Part shown: piece after piece, positions 1 through 7,203 of the stretch
How positions within the stretch are numbered: the stretch's first letter is position 1
How the letters are laid out: every line of letters begins with the position of its first letter
Source of the DNA: Microbacteriaceae bacterium
GTDB lineage: Bacteria; Actinomycetota; Actinomycetes; Actinomycetales; Microbacteriaceae
Direction of reading: 5' to 3'
DNA: 64,000 nucleotides
Assembly (NCBI GenBank): GCA_004297935.1
Contig: SCRE01000010.1
Coordinates: 335,501 to 399,500, forward strand
Program-made: the position numbers and the translations under genes
Notes under the pieces: generated by a model
What the model saw: only the letters and a program-made list of their open reading frames with translations
The model's database searches: none
Told to the model about the DNA's origin: nothing

Positions 1-1141
1 CGACACCGTGTTCTGTCAGCGTCGCATCGACGGTCACCGGCTTCGAGCCGGCGGTGCCGAATCCGATCACCGCGGCACTCGCGTCGTTCAGCGTGTACCA
101 CTGCGAGGTGCTGGCCGCCGTCACGCGATAGGTGCCGGGAAACGCGGCGAGTTCGACGGCCGCCTGACGCGGCGCGGTGATGCCGGCGACGATCACCGCG
201 GCATCCGACGGGCCGTTCACGCGAACGAGAACCGCACCGAGCCGCACCGGCTCCAACCGCCAGATCGGAAAGAACAGCAGGTTGGCTCCCGCCTTGTCGA
301 GCGTGAACGTCTGCGTGTAACGTCGCGCACCCTGTGCGAGCTGAACGGTCACCGCCGCAGTGTCGCCGTTGATCGCCGTGGTGCCGATCGCGAAACGGCT
401 GATGCGGTCGGTTGCGGCCCGGTAGGCGGCATCCGTCAAGAGAAGATCGGCGGAAGCCGGGTGCACCCCGCTGATGCTCAGCGCTTTTGTCGCGTCGCCG
501 TTTTCAAGCGCGTGCAGGTATGCCGCGACGGCGCGTTCGGGAGCCAGGGACGCGGACAGTGCCGCTGCGGCGACCACGCCGGCGATGATGAGCAGCACCA
601 CCAGCGCGACACCGGAGACGACGGCGATGATCGGGCCGGCGCGCTTGCTTCCCTGTGGTCGCTGCCGCTCGGGCGGGAAGCGCCGGGGTGCGGCGTGTTG
701 CGGAACGGCGGGTTGCGGCGGGTCGGATTGATGCAGGTCGGACTCATTCAGGGCGGACTGATTCAGCGCCGGCTGCTGCGGGGCGGACTGCCCCAGGGCG
801 GGCTGCTGTCCGTGCGATGCCGGGTATGCCTGCCGTAGATATTCCGGTTGCGGCATGTTCGGCTGCGTCGGTCGTGGCGGTGCCCACTGCCCGGGCGGGA
901 CCGCCTGTCCGGCAGGAGCGGGCAGTCCCGGATGAGCCTGCTGCGCGGCAGGAACTGGCTGTCCGTCAGGGGCACGCTGTCCGTCAGGAGCGGGCTGTCC
1001 GGCAGGAGCGGGCAGTGCCGGATGAGCCTGCTGCGCGGCAGGAACTGGCTGTCCGACAGGAACGGGCAGTCCGCCAGGAGCAGGCAGTGCGTCAGGAACG
1101 GGCTGTCCGGGTGCGACGTCGTTGCCCGACGGATCACTCAT
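1..1141 (-). CDS. Pro/Gln-rich membrane-anchored protein, C-terminus beyond the window edge
   Basis: Function unknown. The reading frame starts at an ATG at 1141 behind a purine-rich GGGGGGGAA stretch and runs open to the left edge, so at least 380 residues are visible. Residues 1 to about 165 are low-complexity and rich in Pro, Gln and Ala. One transmembrane helix follows at about residues 170-198 (GPIIAVVSGVALVVLLIIAG). After it comes a soluble extracellular part starting PERAVAAYLHALENGDATKA, which resembles the short DUF4878-like/lumazine-binding-like modules of actinobacterial lipoproteins. The topology suggests a cytoplasmic disordered arm, one membrane span and an outside domain. The arm contains a 60-bp direct repeat with one mismatch (906-965 and 996-1055), so its length probably varies between strains. 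Confidence 0.75.
   Translation of the reverse strand, partial: MSDPSGNDVAPGQPVPDALPAPGGLPVPVGQPVPAAQQAHPALPAPAGQPAPDGQRAPDGQPVPAAQQAHPGLPAPAGQAVPPGQWAPPRPTQPNMPQPEYLRQAYPASHGQQPALGQSAPQQPALNQSALNESDLHQSDPPQPAVPQHAAPRRFPPERQRPQGSKRAGPIIAVVSGVALVVLLIIAGVVAAAALSASLAPERAVAAYLHALENGDATKALSISGVHPASADLLLTDAAYRAATDRISRFAIGTTAINGDTAAVTVQLAQGARRYTQTFTLDKAGANLLFFPIWRLEPVRLGAVLVRVNGPSDAAVIVAGITAPRQAAVELAAFPGTYRVTAASTSQWYTLNDASAAVIGFGTAGSKPVTVDATLTEHGV
906..1055. repeat. 60-bp direct repeat, 90-bp period, inside the Pro/Gln-rich gene
   Basis: Positions 906-965 and 996-1055 are identical except for one base (gcagtcccgg versus gcagtgccgg). The 90-bp offset is 30 codons, so gain or loss of a unit keeps the frame. 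The repeat encodes the QPVPAAQQAHP-type peptide twice. Confidence 0.9.
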
Positions 1142-1269
1142 ACTGTTCCCCCCCGCTGTGCTCACGACGCCGATCAGCCTACCGCCCAACGACGGCTGCC
1201 GATCGGACACACGATGCAGGATCTCTGACGACGCCCGGAATCGTATCCTCAAGCCGACCACCCGCGGAC

Positions 1270-1346
1270 GGTTTGAAGGAGATAGCCGAGTTCTGCGGCG
1301 ATTTCGGCCGAATCGGCCCTTCGAACTCGACCAGCTCCTTCAAACC
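1270..1346 (+). repeat. 77-bp imperfect palindrome, family B, copy 1
   Basis: It begins GGTTTGAAGGAGATAG and ends AGCTCCTTCAAACC, so its ends are inverted repeats. Two other copies of exactly 77 bp lie at 2419-2495 and 49466-49542. The conserved outer arms can pair, while the middle diverges. It lies upstream of the AbiEi/DUF559-like gene. The rest of the 355-bp gap (1142-1496) has no gene that I can support. It does hold a TTATCCACA at 1436-1444 that matches a DnaA box by sequence only. Confidence 0.8.
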
Positions 1347-1496
1347 TCCGTGGCGTGCCGAGGTGGCCGCTGGTGCACAGCACACGGGCGGCGACAGCAC
1401 GGACCGTTGTGCAGGGTAGTTTTGCACAGGAGCAGTTATCCACAGATTGAGCTGAACGTCGGCCCGCGGACGGTGCCAGTGGCGAAACTGCTGCTC

Positions 1497-2351
1497 ATGC
1501 AAGCGAAGTCGAAGCAATCACTGCAGAAGTGGCTCGGTATGCGCGAGCGCAAGGGTATCGCCCATGCCCACCAAGCTCTGCGTGCGGGCTACACGCGCTA
1601 CGAGCTACGCGCCGCGCTCGCGCAGGGTCACGTGGCGCGCATCCGTCGGGATTGGTTGGCACTGCCGAGCACTCGGGCAGACCTGCGGGCGGCCGCGCAG
1701 GCCGGCGGCCGGATCGCGTGCCTCAGTGCTGCGAAACGGTTGAAGCTCTGGACCATCGATGACGAGCTCGAACACCTCAGCGTCTCACCACACTCGACCT
1801 ACAAGCCATCGGAAGGTCAGCGCCTGCATTGGAGCCGCGATATCGTACCCGTCGGTCGGTACGCGCTGGTGGAGGCCATCGAGAATGCTCTCGTGCAGAT
1901 CGCCGATTGTCAGCCATTCGAGAACGCCCTTGTCGTCTGGGATTCCGCTCTGAATCGCGCGCTCGCATCTGAGGAGCAGCTGGCCCGGCTGCCACTGCGC
2001 AGCCAGGCGGCCCGTGCCGTGCGGGCGGCGAGCACCTGTTTCTCGGATTCAGGAATCGAGACGATCCCGGTCACTCGCCTCGCGCTCATCGGCATCACGG
2101 TTCGACAACAAGTGCTGCTGTGTGGCCACGCGGTCGACGGGCTGATCGGTGAACGGCTCGTGCTGCAGATCGACGGATACGCTCATCACTCGTCAGCCGC
2201 TCAACGACGCAGCGACATCGCACACGACCGGGCGCTGGTCTTGCACGGTTACACCGTTCTGCGTTACGACTACAAAGAGATCTTGTTCGAGTGGCCCCGG
2301 GTCGAACAGGAAGTCCTGCGCGCGATCGCCCAAGGCCTTCACCACGCTTGA
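1497..2351 (+). CDS. AbiEi-antitoxin-like / DUF559 endonuclease-fold protein
   Basis: A 284-residue protein of a type common and usually orphan in actinobacteria. Residues about 15-75 (HQALRAGYTRYELRAALAQG, then RIRRDWLALP) look like the winged-helix N-terminal domain of AbiEi-type antitoxins. Residues about 205-280 are a DUF559 (Vsr/restriction-endonuclease-like) domain with RLVLQIDGYAHH, a spaced RRSDIAHDRALV and YTVLRYDYKEILFEW, keeping the Asp and Arg/Asp positions of the fold. The usual reading is DNA binding or nicking, but the activity is not established. ATG 1497 is chosen because the homologous domain follows it directly; GTG starts at 1474 or 1480 are possible. No AbiEii toxin gene is adjacent. 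Two 77-bp palindromic elements flank it in direct orientation (1270 and 2419). Confidence 0.75.
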   Translation: MQAKSKQSLQKWLGMRERKGIAHAHQALRAGYTRYELRAALAQGHVARIRRDWLALPSTRADLRAAAQAGGRIACLSAAKRLKLWTIDDELEHLSVSPHSTYKPSEGQRLHWSRDIVPVGRYALVEAIENALVQIADCQPFENALVVWDSALNRALASEEQLARLPLRSQAARAVRAASTCFSDSGIETIPVTRLALIGITVRQQVLLCGHAVDGLIGERLVLQIDGYAHHSSAAQRRSDIAHDRALVLHGYTVLRYDYKEILFEWPRVEQEVLRAIAQGLHHA

Positions 2352-2418
2352 CGTCCCCTCTCTCCCTCCCGCCTCCCCAGCCCCCAGCCCTCGACAACGG
2401 CCGAGCCGTGCGGCCCAT

Positions 2419-2495
2419 GGTTCGAAGGAAATAGTCGCGTTCGAAGGATGGATTTTGCCAAACAACCCTTCGAACTCGACTGGTTCCTTGCAATC
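2419..2495 (+). repeat. 77-bp imperfect palindrome, family B, copy 2
   Basis: It begins GGTTCGAAGGAAATAG and ends TGGTTCCTTGCAATC, in the same orientation and of the same length as copy 1. It starts 68 bp after the stop of the AbiEi/DUF559-like gene. The 307-bp gap 2352-2658 holds this element, the 15-bp tandem array that grows out of its right arm, and the ABC leader. I see no gene in it. Confidence 0.8.
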
Positions 2496-2555
2496 TGGTT
2501 CCCTGCAATCTGGTTCCTTGCAATCTGGCTCCTTGCAACCTGGCTCTCTGCAACC
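2481..2555 (+). repeat. Five tandem 15-bp units derived from the family B right arm
   Basis: Units start at 2481, 2496, 2511, 2526 and 2541 and follow TGGTTCCTTGCAATC with one to three changes each. The first unit is the final 15 bases of the 77-bp element, so the array seems to have grown by slippage from the element's end. Confidence 0.9.
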
Positions 2556-2658
2556 CGTGCGGCCCTTGGCCAGCGGCGGGCATCCACCGAACGGCGGATG
2601 CCCGAAATAGACCGATCGGACACTACCGCGCGCGGTCGCGGGCTGCGAGTCTGGGGGC

Positions 2659-3930
2659 ATGACAGCATCCGACGCGGTGGTACGCGTGCGCGACCTGCGC
2701 AAGAGTTACGGAATCCTCGCAGCTCTGGACGGCGTGAGCTTCGACATCCAGCGCGGCGAGACGCTTGCGCTGCTCGGCCCGAACGGCGCCGGCAAGTCCA
2801 CGACGATTGAGATCCTCGAGGGTTATCGCGACCGTTCCGGCGGCGAAGCCACCGTGCTCGGTGTGGACCCGCAGCACGGAACGCTCGCCTGGAAGGCACA
2901 GCTCGGCATCGTGTTGCAGTCCACGGGTGAGCCGGGCGACGTGACCGTGCGTGAGCAGCTCGCGCACTTCGCCGGGTTCTACCCGAACCCGCGCAATGTC
3001 GACGAGGTGATCGAATCCGTCGGGCTGACCGACAAGGCGAAGACGCGCATCCGGGCGTTGTCCGGCGGGCAGCGCCGCCGCGTGGACGTCGCCCTCGGCA
3101 TCGTCGGCCACCCACAACTGCTCTTTCTCGATGAGCCGACGACCGGGTTCGACCCCGAGGCACGACACGAGTTCTGGGGACTGATCCGGCGGCTCAAGTC
3201 CGAAGGCACGACGATCCTGCTCACCACCCACTACCTCGACGAGGCGGCACAGCTCAGCGACCGGGCCGCGGTCATCGCGGGTGGCAGACTCATCGAGATC
3301 GGCCCGATCGACGAAATCGGCGGGGCGGATGCGCGCGTTCCCGTCGTGCGCTGGCGCGAAGCATCCGCGCTCAGAGAGGAACGCACGACGCAGCCGGCCA
3401 CGTTCGTCGCCCAGCTGGTCGCTCGCCTCGCCGGCGAACCGGAGTCGCTCGAGGTGATCCGACCGAGCTTGGAGGCCATCTACCTGCAGCTGCTCGGCCA
3501 GTCGGATGCGTCGGCCGCGCCCCCCGCCGGTCGAGTAGCTCGCGACACCCCCGCTGGTCGAGTAGCAGCGGGCGCCAGCCCGCTGCATGCGAGAGATCGA
3601 GCGCGGCGAGATTCAACCAGAATCGAGCGCAGCGAGCAGGCGTATCGGGACCCCGACGTACGCGGTGGTCGAGTAACCGGCGAGCGCAGCGAGCCGGTGT
3701 ATCGAGATCCCCATACCCGGCGCCCCGAGATCGAACAATCGGGTCTCGATACAGTCGCCGGCGCTCCCTACTCGACCAACGATTCTGCCTCACCAGGTCT
3801 CGATACAGTCGCTGGCGCCAACCCTCGCTCGCAGGCTCGCTGGCGACAAGGGCCGCAGGATCGCTCCGCGATCCCCCAAGCTCCACCGCGCTCCTCGACC
3901 AACGGCACCGAAACGGAGACACGCGCATGA
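2659..3930 (+). CDS. ABC transporter ATP-binding protein with repeat-derived C-terminal tail
   Basis: The nucleotide-binding subunit of an ABC-2 type (drug/daunorubicin-like) exporter, acting with the permease that follows. Visible motifs are Walker A GPNGAGKST (40-48), signature LSGGQ (134-138), Walker B LLFLDEP (154-160) and the switch His191 in LTTHYLDEA. The usual protein ends near residue 285. This one continues to 423. The extra ~138 residues are encoded by GGTCGAGTA palindromic repeats (3529-3905) and read GRVARDTPAGRV, then GRVTGERSEPVYRDP and so on. The stop overlaps the permease start as ATGA, so the long frame is probably the one translated. ATG 2659 follows GGGGGC. Substrate unknown. 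Confidence 0.9.
   Translation: MTASDAVVRVRDLRKSYGILAALDGVSFDIQRGETLALLGPNGAGKSTTIEILEGYRDRSGGEATVLGVDPQHGTLAWKAQLGIVLQSTGEPGDVTVREQLAHFAGFYPNPRNVDEVIESVGLTDKAKTRIRALSGGQRRRVDVALGIVGHPQLLFLDEPTTGFDPEARHEFWGLIRRLKSEGTTILLTTHYLDEAAQLSDRAAVIAGGRLIEIGPIDEIGGADARVPVVRWREASALREERTTQPATFVAQLVARLAGEPESLEVIRPSLEAIYLQLLGQSDASAAPPAGRVARDTPAGRVAAGASPLHARDRARRDSTRIERSEQAYRDPDVRGGRVTGERSEPVYRDPHTRRPEIEQSGLDTVAGAPYSTNDSASPGLDTVAGANPRSQARWRQGPQDRSAIPQAPPRSSTNGTETETRA
3529..3905 (+). repeat. Composite GGTCGAGTA palindromic repeat (family A) inside the ABC ATPase gene
   Basis: Left arms begin at 3529 and 3571 (GGTCGAGTAGC) and at 3667 (GGTCGAGTAACC). Right arms of the GGTCTCGATACAGTCG type occur at 3742-3780 and about 3801-3905, the latter ending CTCGACCAAC. 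The unit 3667-3782 (116 bp) matches 53782-53897 in the lhr gene except at 5 positions. The whole block stays open in the frame GGT-CGA-GTA. Confidence 0.9.
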
Positions 3931-4781
3931 CCACCACACTCGCCGCAACGGTTGCCGCACTGCCGGCGGGGCGCGGCATCCGCCTCGGGTTCAGCCGGAT
4001 CGGCTATGAGGTCAAGACGTACTTCCGCCGCGGCGACACCGTATTCTTCACCTTTCTGTTCCCGGTCGTGATGCTGTCGATCTTCGCGGTCGCGTTCAGT
4101 TCGCAGGGCAGGCTGGGCACGAACCCGAACGGTTCGGGGGGTATAACGATCGCGGCATATTACCTGCCCGGCATGGTCGCGGCCGGCGTGCTGCTCAGCG
4201 GTCTGCAGAACCTCGCCGTCGACATCGCCGGCGAGAAGGGCGACGGAACGTTGAAGCGACTCAGCGGCACCCCGCTGCCGATGATGAGCTACTTCATCGG
4301 CAAGTTCGGGCAGGTGCTGATGACCGGCATCATGCAGACGATCCTGCTCCTGCTCGTCGCCCGCTTCGCGTTCAACGTGGCATTGCCGGCGGACGCGGGC
4401 AGCTGGCTCACCTTCGCATGGGTATTCGTGGTCGGGATCGCGGCATCCGCCGTGTTGGGGATCGCCCTGTCCGGCCTGCCCCGCACCGGCAAGAGCGCGA
4501 CGGCGGTGGTCATTCCGATCACGCTGATCCTCCAGTTCATCTCCGGCGTCTACTTGCAGTTCACGATGCTGCCGACCTGGTTGCAGAACGTCGCGAGCAT
4601 CTTTCCCCTGAAGTGGATGGCGCAGGGCATGCGCGCCGTGTTCCTGCCGAGCGGCTTCGCGACGCTCGAGCAGGGCGGTACCTGGAATCTCGGCTGGGTC
4701 GCCGCCGCACTGTTCGCCTGGCTGATCATCGGTGTGGTGCTGTGTCGCCTGACGTTCCGCTGGATCCGCAAGGACAGTTGA
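3927..4781 (+). CDS. ABC-2 type transporter permease
   Basis: A 284-residue integral membrane partner of the preceding ATPase, overlapping it by ATGA (translational coupling). After a short N-terminus and an amphipathic segment (GYEVKTYFRRGDTVFFTFLF), about six hydrophobic segments follow, including VVMLSIFAVAFS, ILLLLVARFAF, LTFAWVFVVGIAA and LFAWLIIGVVLC. The motif around GEKGDGTLKRLSGTPLP is the typical ABC-2 cytoplasmic loop. It presumably exports a hydrophobic compound, but nothing here identifies it. Confidence 0.9.
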   Translation: MTTTLAATVAALPAGRGIRLGFSRIGYEVKTYFRRGDTVFFTFLFPVVMLSIFAVAFSSQGRLGTNPNGSGGITIAAYYLPGMVAAGVLLSGLQNLAVDIAGEKGDGTLKRLSGTPLPMMSYFIGKFGQVLMTGIMQTILLLLVARFAFNVALPADAGSWLTFAWVFVVGIAASAVLGIALSGLPRTGKSATAVVIPITLILQFISGVYLQFTMLPTWLQNVASIFPLKWMAQGMRAVFLPSGFATLEQGGTWNLGWVAAALFAWLIIGVVLCRLTFRWIRKDS

Positions 4782-4804
4782 GCGGGCGGATGCCGTGGGC
4801 GAGG

Positions 4805-5299
4805 TCAGTCGTCGTCCTGGTGGCGTTCCCACGGCCAACGCGGGCGGCCCTTGTTGCCGACGCGCGACGCGAGGATCAGCATGAACACGATCGTGACAAG
4901 GAAGGCCAGTAGTCCGGCGGCGATCGCGAAGGGGCTGATCAGCTGCGCGCCGAGAAAAATGATGAAACCGAACGGATTTCCGCGGCCCGCACCGATCAGC
5001 ACACCACCGGCGACACCGAAGAAGAAGTACGAGGCGAACCCGGTGAGCAACGCCTCGGCCAGCGAGATCCGCTGCTTGTCTTCACGCACGCGCAGCGCGA
5101 TGGTGAGAAACACGACGAAGACGATCAAGATCGCCACAGCCGTCATGAACGGACCCACCAGCGGGCCGGCGGAGGGGTCGGCGATCACATCCTGGTTCAG
5201 CAGCAGGCTGATCAGGCCGAACGCGGCAACCACCAGCGCACCGTACAGCATGGCCGCAAATGCGGCCACGATTGCCGCATAGCGACGAAAGTCACGCAC
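4805..5299 (-). CDS. Four-helix membrane protein (DUF6121-like)
   Basis: A 164-residue protein with four hydrophobic segments (about residues 8-30, 48-68, 85-105 and 115-145) and a charged C-terminal tail ending RPRWPWERHQDDD. It resembles a small uncharacterised membrane family conserved in Microbacteriaceae; I give the DUF number with reserve. The start is GTG at 5299, with GGAGG about 12 bases upstream (longer than ideal spacing). It follows the next upstream gene by 30 bp on the same strand, so the two are probably cotranscribed, possibly as the tail of the pilus operon. It converges with the ABC permease. Confidence 0.7.
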   Translation of the reverse strand: MRDFRRYAAIVAAFAAMLYGALVVAAFGLISLLLNQDVIADPSAGPLVGPFMTAVAILIVFVVFLTIALRVREDKQRISLAEALLTGFASYFFFGVAGGVLIGAGRGNPFGFIIFLGAQLISPFAIAAGLLAFLVTIVFMLILASRVGNKGRPRWPWERHQDDD

Positions 5300-5329
5300 G
5301 CGTCGAATGCTCCTCCTCAGCGGCCGGAT

Positions 5330-6301
5330 TCAGCCGGCGCGCTGGATCGGCTGGGGACCGGCGGCCAGTTCCATCTCGTACGCCTCGGTTGCCTCCAGAT
5401 TGCGCTGCCGCACCTTCTTGCCGCGTGCCGCGATCCAAGCGCCGAACCAGATCGGCACCTCCCGCGCGATGATCGCCGCAGCCAACGTGAGCGGATTCGC
5501 CCACAGCTGACCGACGATCCGCCCGACCTGCGCCGGGGTGAACTGCCACGCATTGACGGTCAGCAGCACACTGCCGATGTACGCGAAGTAGACGATGACC
5601 GCGACGACGAACGCCCCGAGAACGTACGCCCACCATCCGCCGCGGTTGACGATCGCAATCAGCAGGATCAACGCCAGCGCGAAGATCACGACGGGTAGAT
5701 AGAACGACGGGGTGCCGAGGTACTGAACGAGGTCGTGCGTCGCGATTCGCGCCGTGCGCCTGTTCAGCAGGAAGATCACCAGCACCGCAATCGCCGACAC
5801 GATCGCGTAAACCACCGCGGCCAACAGCGCGATCAGGATGCCCGCACTCCGGTTCCCCTTGTTCTTCGGCGGTTGCGGGGCGGCCACGTACACCGGCGTG
5901 ATGTACGAGGCAGTGGGTGCGTGGGGTGCAGTGGGTGCGGCGGCGGTCGGCGGTGCGGCGTGCTGTTCGGTGGGTGGTTCAGCGAGTGGTTCAGCGAGTG
6001 GTTCGGCGGGGAGCCCGCTGGTCGCCGTTGCGGCGGCGTGTGCGGTGGCGGCGACCGGCGCGGGCGCTTCGGCAGGGGCGACTGCGCCGGGCTCATCGTC
6101 CTCGGGTTGCGATCCCTCGGGCCGCGGGTCCTCGGGTTGTGCCCGCGGCCTGGACGCTTCCGCAACGGACTCGGCAGGGGTCTCTCCGGGCGCGACGACC
6201 TCTCCCACAGCGTCCTCTCCGGGCGCGATGTCCCCTCCCACAGCTTCGGCGGGCTCAGCGATCGGGCCGTCGGCAGGTGGCTCCGGGGTCGTGTTGCTCA
6301 T
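5330..6301 (-). CDS. Membrane protein with acidic Pro/Ala-rich N-terminal region (DUF6264-like)
   Basis: A 323-residue protein. Residues 1 to about 150 are disordered and rich in Pro, Ala and Glu, with short repeats (PAEPLAEPLAEPPTEQ). Residues about 160-320 contain four transmembrane segments (AGILIALLAAVVYAIVSAIA, LPVVIFALALILLIAIV, YVLGAFVVAVIVYFAYIGS, and a last one near LAAAIIAREVPIWFGAWIA). The start ATG at 6301 is preceded by GAGGAG at good spacing. Function unknown. It lies 159 bp downstream of pilO on the same strand. The family assignment is from general resemblance. Confidence 0.7.
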   Translation of the reverse strand: MSNTTPEPPADGPIAEPAEAVGGDIAPGEDAVGEVVAPGETPAESVAEASRPRAQPEDPRPEGSQPEDDEPGAVAPAEAPAPVAATAHAAATATSGLPAEPLAEPLAEPPTEQHAAPPTAAAPTAPHAPTASYITPVYVAAPQPPKNKGNRSAGILIALLAAVVYAIVSAIAVLVIFLLNRRTARIATHDLVQYLGTPSFYLPVVIFALALILLIAIVNRGGWWAYVLGAFVVAVIVYFAYIGSVLLTVNAWQFTPAQVGRIVGQLWANPLTLAAAIIAREVPIWFGAWIAARGKKVRQRNLEATEAYEMELAAGPQPIQRAG

Positions 6302-6460
6302 GACGTCACTCCTCGTCTCGAGGCTTCTCGCGCGCGCGGGGGCATTCGGCGATGGTGACACTGTAGCAATCGGGCCAGCGTGTGCCCAGGTGCCATTCCG
6401 CGAGCGCGTGCCGCACCGCTCACCGGATGTCGTTCCTGCAGTGCCTCGGGACGACGGTTC

Positions 6461-7201
6461 CTACTTCGACGTCGCCGGGGTCGTCGCGGTCGCCGGATCG
6501 AGCAGAACGTAGGCGTAGCCGCCGATCGTCCAGGACGTAGGGCCGGCCGCGTTGCTATCCGATCCCGCACTGGCGAAGGTCGTCACCAGGAACAGCCGGG
6601 TTCCGTGCTGCAGCCCGTCGACGAACGCGAGAGCCTGCGCATAGCTGCCCGTGATCCCGATCGTGATCGGAATGGCGACGAAGTTCGCCGCGGTGATCTG
6701 GGGATTGGTCACGGTCGCCGGAGCCTGCGGTGCGGCCGGCGCGGTCGGAGTCGGCGCGGGTGTCGTCGCGGCAGGCGACGGGCTCGCAGCCGGCGTCGAC
6801 TTTGAATCAGCCGCCGCCGAGCCTGCTGCCGCCGCTGCCGCCGCATTCACCGGCGGGGCGTATGCCTGAGCATCGCTCGGCGTTATCGACGCGATCGTCG
6901 TGCCGGTCGAGGCAGCAAGAGCGCCGATTGCGTCGATGAACTGCGGCAGGTTCGCGCTCGGCGGCACGGACGCCTCGAGTTCGCTCAGCTGCGCCTTCAG
7001 TTCGGGCAGTTGGCGGTAGTCGGACTTCAGCTTGTCGAGCACGGCCTGCTTGGTGGCATTGTCCGCCACAATGGACGCCCGCTGGGCGTCCGCCGCAGCC
7101 GCGGCGGCGAGCTGGGGTTGCACGCCCAGCAGCACGCCGATGGCGACGACGGCGACCATGGCGAACACGGCCACGACCATCCAGAATCTGTTGCGGTCCA
7201 C
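6461..7201 (-). CDS. pilO: Type IV pilus inner-membrane assembly protein PilO-like
   Basis: A 246-residue protein. A short cytoplasmic start (MDRNRFW) and one transmembrane helix (about 8-28) are followed by an Ala-rich coiled-coil stretch (about 30-80, LKSDYRQLPELKAQLSELEA) and a periplasmic-type ferredoxin-like domain. A Pro/Ala/Thr linker at about 125-155 (STPAASPSPAATTPAP) interrupts the domain. The layout matches PilO, which pairs with PilN in the alignment complex linking the inner membrane to the pilus machine. The start is GTG at 7201, two bases after the pilN stop, which supports coupling. Confidence 0.85.
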   Translation of the reverse strand: MDRNRFWMVVAVFAMVAVVAIGVLLGVQPQLAAAAAADAQRASIVADNATKQAVLDKLKSDYRQLPELKAQLSELEASVPPSANLPQFIDAIGALAASTGTTIASITPSDAQAYAPPVNAAAAAAAGSAAADSKSTPAASPSPAATTPAPTPTAPAAPQAPATVTNPQITAANFVAIPITIGITGSYAQALAFVDGLQHGTRLFLVTTFASAGSDSNAAGPTSWTIGGYAYVLLDPATATTPATSK

Positions 7202-7203
7202 GG

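Noticed and set aside
1436..1444. A TTATCCACA perfect DnaA-box match upstream of the DUF559 gene
   Set aside because: Single box, no second box, AT-rich region or dnaA/dnaN neighbours, so not an origin.
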